A stretch of DNA of 64,000 nucleotides from Streptococcus marimammalium DSM 18627. Lineage in GTDB: Bacteria; Bacillota; Bacilli; Lactobacillales; Streptococcaceae. The stretch is from the NCBI RefSeq assembly GCF_000380045.1, contig NZ_KB904358.1, forward strand, positions 95,749 to 159,748, in the 5' to 3' direction. Position 1 is the first letter of the stretch; each line of letters starts with the position of its first letter. This document shows, one piece after another, positions 45,759 through 53,247 of this stretch. A program made the translations under genes and the position numbers. The notes under the pieces were generated by a model. That model did not search any database and was not told where the DNA came from. It worked only from the letters and a program-made list of their open reading frames with translations.

Positions 45759-46613
45759 TTATATTTTTGACTCGACATCTATCCCTACATACATTTTCAT
45801 TATATAATCATCACTTTCTCTATCGCCCACTTTATAATATCCAATCTGAATGGGATGATAAGGCAAGTTATTATCTACAAAAAAATTGTCTAAAATATAT
45901 CTAAGTTCACTGCCAATTGTTTTATTAATGGCTGACTGAATTTCAAAAACCATATATTCACCATTAGGTATTTCTACTGAATGCATCTTAAGTTTATTTT
46001 CCAAAGAATTTTTTAATCTTTGGCATCCTAAATAATAAACAGGAACTCCTTTTGCATTTGGCAAAATCATTTCATATAAATCGACGCTGTCAGGATCTAA
46101 TTCTTGACTAAGTAAATTTGTCAAATCAGTATAACTTTTTATGACATCATAATTACTAGCTATAATATCTTCTACTGTCCCTAGTTCAACGGCACTTACT
46201 ACTAAAGTGGAAATTTTTTCAAAACTAACCTTTATATCCTTACATCCATTGATAATCACTGTCAAATCAATAGGAATAAATGTTTTGTAGGATGCTCCTT
46301 TTTTCACAGCAATTGGAGAAACACCATGATAATCTTTAAAAGCTGAAGAAAATGACTCCGATGATTCATAACCATACTTAAAAGCTATTGTAATAATCTT
46401 ATCGTCTGTCATAATGATATCCTTAGCTGCTTCACTAAGTTTTCGATATTTAAAATATGTATTTAATCTCATTCCTGTTAAACTGCTGAATAATCTGGAA
46501 AGAGTCTCATACGGTAAATTTAATTTTTGTTTAATATACTTTGAATTTATTTCCTCAGTTAGATGACTTTCCACATATTTTAGCAATTCGTTAAGCTGTG
46601 TTAAATGTCTCAA
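45759..46613 (-). CDS. AraC-family regulator with GyrI-like effector domain (TTG start)
   Basis: 284 aa if TTG (46613) is the start, which has AAGGAG 6 nt upstream. An in-frame ATG at 46631 would add six residues but would contain that ribosome site. An N-terminal pair of HTHs (about 1-105: YETLSRLFSSLTGMRLNTYFKYRKLSEA, then IAFKYGYESSESFSSAFKDYHG) is followed by an effector-binding domain (125-284, IPNGEYMVFEIQSAI, IGYYKV) of the GyrI/SOUL-like fold. Such regulators respond to small hydrophobic molecules. It lies upstream of the amidase operon on the same strand, with the 28-bp palindrome between, so it may control it. Confidence 0.8.
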   Translation of the reverse strand: MRHLTQLNELLKYVESHLTEEINSKYIKQKLNLPYETLSRLFSSLTGMRLNTYFKYRKLSEAAKDIIMTDDKIITIAFKYGYESSESFSSAFKDYHGVSPIAVKKGASYKTFIPIDLTVIINGCKDIKVSFEKISTLVVSAVELGTVEDIIASNYDVIKSYTDLTNLLSQELDPDSVDLYEMILPNAKGVPVYYLGCQRLKNSLENKLKMHSVEIPNGEYMVFEIQSAINKTIGSELRYILDNFFVDNNLPYHPIQIGYYKVGDRESDDYIMKMYVGIDVESKI

Positions 46614-47134
46614 TAAACTCTCCTTGAACATTTATAATTATATTAAGCATATTATACCATCTTATCACTTTAATTAAATTATATTTTTAGTACTAATTAT
46701 AACATGTTATGGCGTTACAATAGAGATGAAACCTAACTAGCAAAACAAGAAAAATAATACGATAATTTTTGAATAACTATTCAAAAAAGAGTCTTCTAAT
46801 GACTAGTATATCTTATATGCTCTAGAATATAATTGGATTAAACCGTTATTTTCGGTATTGTAAAAACTATTCTCATTGAATTATCCTTTAAAATAAAAGT
46901 CAACAATAATACAATATCATCCTTTTTCTCTTTCGTATGTTAAAAACCAAAAATCTTTACAAATAAAATGAAAATTTATCACCAAAATCTTATGAGCTCT
47001 CTAAACCACTACCATTTCATTTTTCTTATCATTTATGATAAAATGAAGCAACATCAAAAATCATATTTAGAAATTTTAAAGACATGATTTGACTATCATT
47101 CTGACAAGAAATTGTGGATAAGGAGAGAAGACTC
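46614..47134. other. Intergenic gap between AraC regulator and NTF2-like gene
   Basis: About 500 nt, strongly AT-rich. It contains the promoter area of the AraC gene (TATAAT directly before its in-frame ATG) and, near 47026-47041, a perfect inverted repeat TTATCAT-TT-ATGATAA that overlaps the likely -10 of the downstream gene. I see no other gene. Confidence 0.4.
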
Positions 47135-47479
47135 ATGACTAAAATACCTGACATCTTAGCTTATGAACGGCGTCATTTAACGAATGACAAGAGAAAAGAC
47201 CAGACATATCTTGATATCCTTCATCCTGACTACAAAGAATTTGGTGCCTCAGGCAGAATTTTCCATAAAAAAGATTTTGAAAAAATTGACCTGTCAGACA
47301 GTGATTACCAAATCATTGACTACAATGTTTTAGCCTTGTCTGAAACATCATACCTTGCTACTTACCAGTTAATCGATAACATGACTGGACAAAAAACCAA
47401 TCGCAGTTCTATCTGGGTTATCTATCAGAATGATTGGAAATTGTTGTTCCACCAAGGAACCTTAGCAAAAGAAGACTAA
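47135..47479 (+). CDS. NTF2/SnoaL-like protein (DUF4440 type)
   Basis: 114 aa from the ATG at 47135, which has AAGGAG 12 nt upstream; an earlier in-frame GTG contains that site. The pattern MTKIPDILAYERRHL, LHPDYKEFGASGRIFHKKDF, VLALSETSYLATYQLI and NRSSIWVIYQNDWKLLFHQGT is typical of DUF4440 cone-shaped folds, used as enzymes or small-molecule binders. No catalytic residues can be named. The next gene, a VOC protein, follows after 23 nt and is probably co-transcribed. Confidence 0.8.
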   Translation: MTKIPDILAYERRHLTNDKRKDQTYLDILHPDYKEFGASGRIFHKKDFEKIDLSDSDYQIIDYNVLALSETSYLATYQLIDNMTGQKTNRSSIWVIYQNDWKLLFHQGTLAKED

Positions 47480-47502
47480 TAAAAACTAGAAAAGAGCATC
47501 AT

Positions 47503-47898
47503 ATGACATTACTAGAATACAATGATCTGATACCAGAATTAATCGTTAGCAATATTGATAAATCAAGAGACTTTTATGTGCGTTTACTAGGGTTTAGTAT
47601 TGCCTATGAAAGACCTGAAGATAAGTTTATTTTTTTATCTTTGGGCAAAATTCAACTCATGCTTGAAGAAGGGGGAAAAGAGGACTTAGAGTTGTTACAT
47701 TATCCCTTTGGCAGAGGCGTCAATTTTACCTTTGGTGTTGATAATATCACTGATATTTATCAGCGCTTGATTGAAGACAACTACCCGATAAAAAAAGAGT
47801 TGACAACACACCAGTTTAGAGTTGATGATAAAATGGTGACACCTAGAGAATTTTCCGTTTTAGACCCAGATGGTTACTTCATTAGAATTAGCGACTAG
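47503..47898 (+). CDS. VOC-superfamily (glyoxalase/bleomycin-resistance-like) protein
   Basis: 131 aa from the ATG at 47503; ribosome site AAGAGC is weak. Two beta-alpha-beta-beta-beta modules: ELIVSNIDKSRDFYVRLLGFSIAYERPEDKFIFL and VNFTFGVDNITDIYQRL, ending FSVLDPDGYFIRI. It resembles BLMA/bleomycin-binding proteins and lacks the full glyoxalase I metal ligand set that I would expect, so binding or another VOC reaction is as likely. It is in an operon with the DUF4440 gene. Confidence 0.83.
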   Translation: MTLLEYNDLIPELIVSNIDKSRDFYVRLLGFSIAYERPEDKFIFLSLGKIQLMLEEGGKEDLELLHYPFGRGVNFTFGVDNITDIYQRLIEDNYPIKKELTTHQFRVDDKMVTPREFSVLDPDGYFIRISD

Positions 47899-47995
47899 AG
47901 AGAAGATGATAAAGTAGTTGCAAGTTCTGCTAAATTGATTTGATAATAATAAATTAGAAGATGTAAAAATTAACTGGTAGAGTTTGGAGACTAGT

Positions 47996-48049
47996 ATGTG
48001 TGGAATGATTCAAGAGGAGTACAATGATATAAAACAACTATGGCGATAA
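47996..48049 (+). other. 17-codon ORF with ribosome site (remnant or micropeptide)
   Basis: GGAG precedes ATG (47996) by 8 nt. The reading frame MCGMIQEEYNDIKQLWR is coding-like but stops after 17 codons. Together with the next 44-codon ORF it may be the broken pieces of one gene, or two small proteins. I recognise no family. Confidence 0.3.
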
Positions 48050-48070
48050 TTTAATAATGAGGTACTAATA

Positions 48071-48205
48071 GTGACAGATGAAGAATTTGCAATTTTGGTA
48101 GAACAAAAAAGTATTGGTAAGAAAATAGATTTTGGGAACAAAGAAGATGTAGAAGAATTTTTTGGAGATGAAGATTTTTCTGAGTATGAAGACTATTTCA
48201 AATAA
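48071..48205 (+). CDS. Small acidic protein, 44 aa (GTG start)
   Basis: The frame opens at GTG (48071), 8 nt after GAGG, and encodes a strongly acidic peptide (EEFAILVEQKSIGKKIDFGN, then KEDVEEFFGDEDFSEYEDYFK). About a third of the residues are Asp/Glu. A strong terminator follows 11 nt after the stop, which supports real expression. It lies between a VOC gene and a decayed tRNA-Lys integration zone. I recognise no family. It could be an antitoxin-like or DNA-mimic-like acidic protein, but that is only a guess from charge. Confidence 0.4.
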   Translation: MTDEEFAILVEQKSIGKKIDFGNKEDVEEFFGDEDFSEYEDYFK

Positions 48206-48215
48206 GTAACCAAGT

Positions 48216-48245
48216 AAAAAAGCCTTAAAATTAAGGCTTTTTTCT
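48216..48245. terminator. Bidirectional terminator after the small acidic ORF
   Basis: AAAAAAGCCTTA-AAAT-TAAGGCTTTTTT. It lies in a 48-nt segment that resembles the hairpin next to tRNA-Lys at 49078-49125. Confidence 0.85.
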
Positions 48246-48344
48246 TATTTGGTAGATAGACTAGAAAAATTTCTATATCTTATGTATTAAAAACAGTTTT
48301 CAATAACTTTTTATCCTAAACTGCTCCTTAATGATAGTCATATT

Positions 48345-48944
48345 CTATAAACTCATCTTCGTTTTTTGACCATTTTCAACCATAATAGCTTCAGAATTTG
48401 TAATAGCTTCTATATTTAATTTGGAATTTTCTTCAATGATTTTTTGAGAGCTTTCTGTGAATGGTGGACACAAATAATGAGGAACAACATAAAAATCTAT
48501 CAAATTTAATCCCGTATAATCTTTTTGAGAGAAATCTTCCGGAACTGCATCCATAGGCTTGATATATGACAGTTCATTTGCACAAATAATAGCACCAGCA
48601 GATTCTCCTACATACAGTTTCCCATTTGATAACTCTTTTTTTACTAACTCATCTACTCCTGTTTTTTTCAACTGGTCAATTAAGAAAAAGGTATTTCCAC
48701 CAGTAAAATATATAATATCTGCTTTCTCAAAAGTTTTATGAATATCATCAAATGATGCGGTTGAAATTTCAAGTTCAAAAATATTTGCCTTCAATTCTTT
48801 CCATAGATTTCTTGCTGAATCTACATACCCTTTATATTCTTCATTTATAGAAGCTGTTGGTATAAATACAACATTCTTTCCTTCCACTTCATTTTTTAAT
48901 AAAGATCCTACTTGTTCAAAAGCCGAACATAAAAATAATTTCAT
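48345..48944 (-). CDS. Peptidase E-like S51 dipeptidase
   Basis: 199 aa, usual size. It has the S51 nucleophile elbow GESAGAIIC (Ser near 115), YFTGGNTFFLIDQLKK before it, and VVPHYLCPPF with the His region. Classical S51 enzymes cleave N-terminal Asp dipeptides; this one belongs to the Firmicute branch, so the specificity is uncertain. Cytoplasmic. It is a single gene that lies between two similar hairpin repeats next to tRNA-Lys, a position consistent with acquired cargo. Confidence 0.87.
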   Translation of the reverse strand: MKLFLCSAFEQVGSLLKNEVEGKNVVFIPTASINEEYKGYVDSARNLWKELKANIFELEISTASFDDIHKTFEKADIIYFTGGNTFFLIDQLKKTGVDELVKKELSNGKLYVGESAGAIICANELSYIKPMDAVPEDFSQKDYTGLNLIDFYVVPHYLCPPFTESSQKIIEENSKLNIEAITNSEAIMVENGQKTKMSL

Positions 48945-49003
48945 CTATTTTTCTCACCTTCTATTATAGTTTAGTTTTATTTTATCACAAAATTGAGTAA
49001 TGA

Positions 49004-49103
49004 AATAAAATCATGTAACAAATAAGCAAGCAAACAAATTAAGTTTCATGGGACAAATGAGGGGACAAATCTCTTTCAACCAAGCAAAAAAGCCTTGAAA
49101 ACA
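49004..49103 (+). pseudogene. Possible integrase C-terminal remnant abutting tRNA-Lys
   Basis: The plus strand has an open coding-like tail without a start: NHVTNKQANKLSFMGQMRGQ then ISFNQAKKP and a stop. The DNA motif GGGACAAATGAGGGGACAAAT is a hallmark of the 3' ends of streptococcal tyrosine-integrase genes next to attachment sites. The stop lies about 25 nt from the tRNA-Lys 3' end, where ICEs integrate in streptococci. Likely a relic of a lost element. Confidence 0.45.
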
Positions 49104-49115
49104 AGGCTTTTTCTT
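49087..49115 (-). terminator. Terminator after tRNA-Lys
   Basis: AAAAAGCCTTG-AAAA-CAAGGCTTTTT; ends the 6S/tRNA-Lys transcript on the minus strand. Confidence 0.8.
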
Positions 49116-49125
49116 GTGTGGTAGA

Positions 49126-49198
49126 TGCCCCCTACAGGGATCGAACCTGTGACCCACGGATTAAGAGTCCGCTGCTCTGCCAGCTGAGCTAAGAAGGC
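49126..49198 (-). tRNA. tRNA-Lys (CTT)
   Basis: 73 nt on the minus strand. The acceptor stem GCCTTCT pairs with AGGGGGC (two G-U pairs), D arm GCTCAGCTGGCAGAGC, anticodon loop ACTCTTAAT (CTT), T arm CACAGGTTCGATCCCTGT, discriminator A. CCA not encoded. It begins about 5 nt after the 6S RNA U run. Confidence 0.97.
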
Positions 49199-49202
49199 AA
49201 AA

Positions 49203-49390
49203 AAAGCTGTATTGGTACCGTTTATTCACGGCTTGTATTGAACCCGCACGCTATACGCAGGTGGGCAACGTGTTCCCAACTTAGTTGTTTCCGCGTGAAA
49301 CGGCCTACATACTGTTAGGAGATCTTTGTTTCCCTAATAATACAAAAATTAGTCGGTCAACACAGTAATGTGAATTCGTATACCACAGCA
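49203..49390 (-). ncRNA. ssrS: 6S RNA (RNA polymerase regulator)
   Basis: About 188 nt on the minus strand. The ends pair in a long interrupted hairpin (GCTGTGGTA with TACCAATACAGC, AATTCAC with GTGAAT, then GTGTTGA with TCAATAC), with an internal bubble and an apical region around GTTGGGAACACGTTGCCCAC. This is the promoter-mimic shape of 6S RNA, and the position between rarA and tRNA-Lys fits Firmicute 6S. A promoter TTGAAA-16-TATGAT lies just upstream, and the U run ends directly before tRNA-Lys. Ends set by eye. Confidence 0.75.
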
Positions 49391-49590
49391 TCTTTATTAT
49401 TATCATACCATATTTTACGAAATTTTCAAGTTTTAGAAACATCTCAAGATGCATTAGACTATTGATATCATTGAGAATATCCTTATTTATGAGGTTAATT
49501 TCCGAACAAAATCAAAATAATTTTCTTCTTTTAATCTATAAATTAAAAACAAAGAAAAGCTATTTAAAACTTTCTCAATTTAAAAAACGA

Positions 49591-50874
49591 TTATTCTGAA
49601 AAAAATTGTTTTTTTAAATCTTCAATGATTTTTTGACGATTTTTTAAAGCTCGTTCATACTTTCCAGTCTCATTACCCTTAAAATATATAGCTTGTTGAA
49701 GCTTGTCAGGTAAATATTGCTGATTAACCCATTTTTCTGGATAATTGTGAGGGTATTTGTAATTTTGAGCATTTCCTAATTCTTTACTGCCACTATAATG
49801 CCCATCACGTAAATGTCTTGGAATAGGAAGATTTCCGTTAGAACGTAAATCAGATAAGGCTGCATCAATTGCTAAATAAGCAGAATTGGACTTAGGTGAC
49901 AGTGCCAAATCAACAACGACATTTGCAATTAAAATCCTAGCTTCAGGAAAACCAATTTTTTGAGCCGCAGAAAGAGCGGTGACAGTATGGATCTGAGCTT
50001 CAGGATTTGCCAGCCCAATATCTTCATAGGCAATCACTATCAAACGTCGAGAAAGACTCTGAAGATCCCCACTTTCAATCAACCTTGCTGCATAATGAAG
50101 ACTAGCATTAACATCACTTCCACGAATTGATTTTTGAAGAGCTGACAACACATCATAGTGGCCATCACCATTTTTGTCCATGGTAATGTAACTTCTTTGT
50201 AAACTATTTTCAATGATATCAAGCGTGATGTGACGGTATCCATCTTCATTTGGAGTAGTTGACATAACTGCTAAGTCAAGCGAATTATAGGCAGATCGTA
50301 AATCGCCATTTGTTGCTGTAGCGATAAAATCAAGAGCGTCGTCATCTAACCTGACGTCAAATTCATAGCCTCTTTCTTTATCATCAAGGGCACGTTTAAT
50401 GGCTTCTTTAATATCATCATTTGACAACGATTCTAGCTCAAAAATTTGAACACGACTTCGAATAGCTGGAGTGACTGAAAAGAAAGGATTTTCTGTTGTG
50501 GCACCAATCATGATAATATTACCATTTTCAAGAAGAGGTAAAAGAAAATCCTGTTTAGTCTTATCAAGACGGTGGATTTCATCAAGTAATAAAACAAGAC
50601 CACCTGAAAACTTCGCTTCTTCTGCCAATTCCTGAAGTCTTTTTTTAGTGTCAACCGTCGCGTTAAACGTCCGAAAGGCATATCTTGTTGTGCCAGCAAT
50701 GGCACTAGCGATTGATGTCTTTCCGATACCCGGTGGCCCATATAAAATCATGGAAGAAAGCATATTAGCCGCAACCATCCGTTGAATAATTTTTCCTTCT
50801 CCTACCAAATGTTTTTGACCAATCACTTCTGAAATATCTCTTGGTCTCATCCGCAAGGCTAAATTGTTTGGCAT
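49591..50874 (-). CDS. rarA: Replication-associated recombination protein A (RarA/MgsA)
   Basis: 427 aa from the ATG at 50874, set by AAAGGAAAA and the usual start MPNNLALRMRPRDISEVIGQ. An AAA+ clamp-loader-like ATPase with Walker A GPPGIGKTS, Walker B LLDEIHR, sensor GATTENPFFSV and the C-terminal tetramerisation domain (SDVNASLHYAARLIESGD, PYRHLRDGHYSG-like region). It acts at stalled replication forks. It is upstream of the 6S RNA on the same strand, divergent from the TMEM175 gene. Confidence 0.95.
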   Translation of the reverse strand: MPNNLALRMRPRDISEVIGQKHLVGEGKIIQRMVAANMLSSMILYGPPGIGKTSIASAIAGTTRYAFRTFNATVDTKKRLQELAEEAKFSGGLVLLLDEIHRLDKTKQDFLLPLLENGNIIMIGATTENPFFSVTPAIRSRVQIFELESLSNDDIKEAIKRALDDKERGYEFDVRLDDDALDFIATATNGDLRSAYNSLDLAVMSTTPNEDGYRHITLDIIENSLQRSYITMDKNGDGHYDVLSALQKSIRGSDVNASLHYAARLIESGDLQSLSRRLIVIAYEDIGLANPEAQIHTVTALSAAQKIGFPEARILIANVVVDLALSPKSNSAYLAIDAALSDLRSNGNLPIPRHLRDGHYSGSKELGNAQNYKYPHNYPEKWVNQQYLPDKLQQAIYFKGNETGKYERALKNRQKIIEDLKKQFFSE

Positions 50875-51078
50875 AATATTTTCCTTTCTCTTACAGTCAC
50901 TCTTTATACTGATTATACCACAAGACAAAAGAGATGAAGTGAAAATACGGTCTTTAAGTGAGGTCACATCTAGTTTAAAAATAATGACACTATGATATAA
51001 TAACTGTAATAATTATTTTGAAAAAATAAACGAAATAACTATTTAAGAACAATTATCAAAAATCAAAGGAGGTATTAC

Positions 51079-51666
51079 ATGACAAGTTCACGACTAGAAG
51101 CCTTTAGTGACGGTATTTTAGCAATTGTTATTACTGTTATGGTTCTTGGATTAAAGGCACCTGATACAGAATCACTAAGCTCCTTATTAAAAACTATTCC
51201 TGGGTTACTTGCTTATGTATTAAGTTTCATCTATGTGGCCATTTATTGGAATAACCACCATAATCTAATGATTAGCATCACAAAAATTAATGGTGTCATC
51301 TTATGGATTAATAATCTTTGGCTTTTTTGTGTGTCATTAATACCTTGGTCAACAGATTGGGTCAGTCGCTTTTATAATAAAACACTACCTGTCATGGTTT
51401 ATGGTATTGTCCTTTTTTTTACCGCCTTATCTTACTTCATTCTCCAAAATCAAATCATCAAATATAGTGAACACTCAAAAATTATTAAACGTATTATCGG
51501 TAAAGATTTAAAAGCAAAAGCATCTACAGTGATCTATATTTTTTCAATTCTCATGGCGCCATTTTCCGTTTTTCTTGCAGAGCTAGGCTATATTACTGTT
51601 GCGGCCATCTGGTTCATCCCAGACAATCGCTTTGAAAAAGCCTTAGGAGATAAGTGGATTGATTAA
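51079..51666 (+). CDS. TMEM175-family potassium channel (DUF1211)
   Basis: 195 aa, six membrane segments. The first helix has the family selectivity motif in RLEAFSDGILAIVITVMVL (FSD core), followed by IYWNNHHNLM in the loop, as in bacterial TMEM175 channels, which work as tetramers. They conduct K+ without the usual filter. AAAGGAGG ribosome site, TATAAT near 50994. Monocistronic with its own terminator. Channel activity is known for the family, not shown here. Confidence 0.92.
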   Translation: MTSSRLEAFSDGILAIVITVMVLGLKAPDTESLSSLLKTIPGLLAYVLSFIYVAIYWNNHHNLMISITKINGVILWINNLWLFCVSLIPWSTDWVSRFYNKTLPVMVYGIVLFFTALSYFILQNQIIKYSEHSKIIKRIIGKDLKAKASTVIYIFSILMAPFSVFLAELGYITVAAIWFIPDNRFEKALGDKWID

Positions 51667-51669
51667 AAT

Positions 51670-51703
51670 ACAAAAAAGCATCTAAAAAGGTGTTTTTTTA
51701 GTA
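51670..51703 (+). terminator. Terminator after the TMEM175 gene
   Basis: AAAAAAGCATC-TAAAA-AGGTGTTTTTTTA. Confidence 0.8.
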
Positions 51704-51790
51704 GTTTTGATACATTATTTCAAAATATATGGTATAATGTCAGTTAATAAGACTTAATATATTAAATTTATCAGGAAAAGGAAGTTATTA

Positions 51791-51823
51791 GTGATTCTCA
51801 TCTTAGTAGCTAACCTTAACTGA
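51791..51823 (+). other. Possible 10-aa leader peptide in the DNase mRNA
   Basis: A GTG at 51791 follows AAAGGAAG by 8 nt and opens a 10-codon frame (MILILVANLN) inside the roughly 125-nt leader of the DNase gene. The promoter -10 TATAAT is near 51732. The peptide is hydrophobic. It may be a translated leader or chance. Confidence 0.25.
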
Positions 51824-51871
51824 GGAAGTTGTTATTAAGAAAAAATTTTATTTTTATTTAAGGAGAATCAA

Positions 51872-52948
51872 ATGATTTTGAAAAAGAAACTTTTTAAGAA
51901 AATAATTTTTAGTGCTGTCGTTTTATTGACATCATATAGTTCTATAACACTACCAGTCAATAATCAACAAAATGCTTTTAGCAACAATGTTGTTAAAGCG
52001 GAACAATACCAAGAAACAGATAAAGGAACTCTTGAATTCAAAAAAGAATTACAACTTTCTTTAGGAAAATTAGATGATAAAGGACGTGCCACATCAGCTC
52101 ATATCCAACTACGTGAACAGGATCAGCCAACAAAAAAACGTAAGAAAAGATTAGAGTATAATCCAGTAGGATGGCACAACTACAAATTCTATTTTGAAAA
52201 TGGTGAAAAGAAAGCTTGGTTGATGAACCGAGGTCATTTAATTGGTTACCAATTTAGTGGTTTAAATGATGAAGCTAAAAACTTAGTCCCAATGACTGCA
52301 TGGCTAAATTCAGGAAACTATAAAGGAACCAATAAAAATAATCAAGACAGTATCCTTTTCTATGAAAAACGATTAGATTCATGGTTAGCAACTCACCCTA
52401 ATTACTGGCTTGACTATAAAGTAACTCCTATTTATCAAGGAGATGAATTAATTCCAAGACAAATTGAATTACAATATGTTGGTATTGATGAAAATGGTAA
52501 TCTTTTAGAGATTAATATTGGTGGTAAAGCAACCAAAGATAATTATGGGGTTAGTAAAGTTGTTCTTGATAACACTTCACCTAATGCTACTATAGACTAT
52601 GCAACAGGCTTGGCTCAAAATACTGTTCTTTCTGCCAAAGAACAAAAAGCGGAACAAGAAAGAATTGCAGCCGAAGAGGCACAAAGAGCTGAGCAAGAAA
52701 GAATCGCAGCCGAAGAGGCACAAAGAGCTGAGCAAGAAAGAATCGCAGCCGAAGAGGCGCAGAGAGCTGAGCAAGAAAGAATCGCAGCTGAAGAAGCACA
52801 AAGAGCTGAACAAGAAAGGATTGCGACCGAAAAAGCACAAGCTGCTAATCAAGGAGGTTATTTTAGAGATAATAGAGGAAGATGGCATCGTCCAAATGGT
52901 CAATATGCATCTAAAGCCGAGATTGCCGCTGCCGGACTTCCTTGGTAA
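51872..52948 (+). CDS. Secreted DNA/RNA non-specific endonuclease (streptodornase-like)
   Basis: 358 aa. A signal peptide (about 1-36) precedes the beta-beta-alpha-metal nuclease domain: NRGHLIGYQ (catalytic His near 121, the DRGH motif as NRGH), followed by NSGNYKGTNKNNQDSILFYE with the metal-binding Asn. After the nuclease domain come five 13-residue repeats (EQERIAAEEAQRA, about 261-325) predicted as a charged helix, and a C-terminal GYFRDNRGRWHRPNGQYASK motif seen in other streptococcal nucleases. It degrades neutrophil-trap and environmental DNA. No sortase signal. AAGGAG ribosome site. Confidence 0.92.
   Translation: MILKKKLFKKIIFSAVVLLTSYSSITLPVNNQQNAFSNNVVKAEQYQETDKGTLEFKKELQLSLGKLDDKGRATSAHIQLREQDQPTKKRKKRLEYNPVGWHNYKFYFENGEKKAWLMNRGHLIGYQFSGLNDEAKNLVPMTAWLNSGNYKGTNKNNQDSILFYEKRLDSWLATHPNYWLDYKVTPIYQGDELIPRQIELQYVGIDENGNLLEINIGGKATKDNYGVSKVVLDNTSPNATIDYATGLAQNTVLSAKEQKAEQERIAAEEAQRAEQERIAAEEAQRAEQERIAAEEAQRAEQERIAAEEAQRAEQERIATEKAQAANQGGYFRDNRGRWHRPNGQYASKAEIAAAGLPW
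52652..52846 (+). repeat. Five 39-bp tandem repeats in the DNase gene
   Basis: Units start at 52652, 52691, 52730, 52769 and 52808. The second and third are almost identical; the first and fourth differ by a few bases and the fifth is most diverged. Each encodes EQERIAAEEAQRA, keeping the frame. Confidence 0.95.
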
Positions 52949-52992
52949 TAACCAAACTTCTTAATCACACTTCAAATATAATATATGTCTGC

Positions 52993-53023
52993 CATGAACC
53001 TTAGAATACTTTAAGGTTTTTTA
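52993..53023 (+). terminator. Terminator-like hairpin after the DNase gene
   Basis: AACCTTA-GAATACTT-TAAGGTTTTTTAG. Confidence 0.7.
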
Positions 53024-53058
53024 GTGGAAGAAATCACTTATTCTTTATTGATAATAAC

Positions 53059-53085
53059 AAAAAGCACCTAAAGGTGCTTTTTTTG
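53059..53085 (+). terminator. Second terminator after the DNase gene
   Basis: AAAAAGCACCT-AA-AGGTGCTTTTTTT. Confidence 0.9.
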
Positions 53086-53087
53086 AG

Positions 53088-53133
53088 TCATAACCTATAA
53101 GTAATTGACAAATTATGGGGGTTATGATAAACA
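53088..53133 (+). promoter_or_regulatory. Promoter of the LRR gene with inverted repeat
   Basis: A perfect TTGACA (53105-53110) is enclosed by an 8-bp inverted repeat, TCATAACC (53088-53095) and GGTTATGA (53120-53127). The -10 at 17 nt is poor (TAAACA). This layout suggests a regulator binding around the -35. Confidence 0.45.
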
Positions 53134-53214
53134 TTGAGATAGATAAAATATAGTCATCTTTTTTAAATGATTGTTACTATTTTCGCTTATGGTTTTAATA
53201 AAAGGAGAAGAAAA

Positions 53215-53247
53215 ATGCGAAAAAAATTATTGTTTTTTGTGCTATGA
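53215..53247 (+). other. Intended start and frameshifted signal peptide of the LRR surface protein
   Basis: AAAGGAGAAG precedes ATG (53215), but the frame stops after ten codons (MRKKLLFFVL). The break is in a run of seven A (53220-53226). With eight A the frame would read MRKKIIVFCAM and continue straight into the LRR protein as a proper signal peptide (hydrophobic core IPIVMMAINVI, cleavage near AQA). So the gene is off in this sequence unless translation slips. Confidence 0.85.

Noticed and set aside
52652..52846. CRISPR-like array
   Set aside because: Units are directly adjacent, coding and without spacers, so it is a coding tandem repeat.
52577..52964. Four overlapping frames on both strands over the DNase repeats
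   Set aside because: They are shadows of the 39-bp in-frame repeats; codon positions follow the DNase frame.
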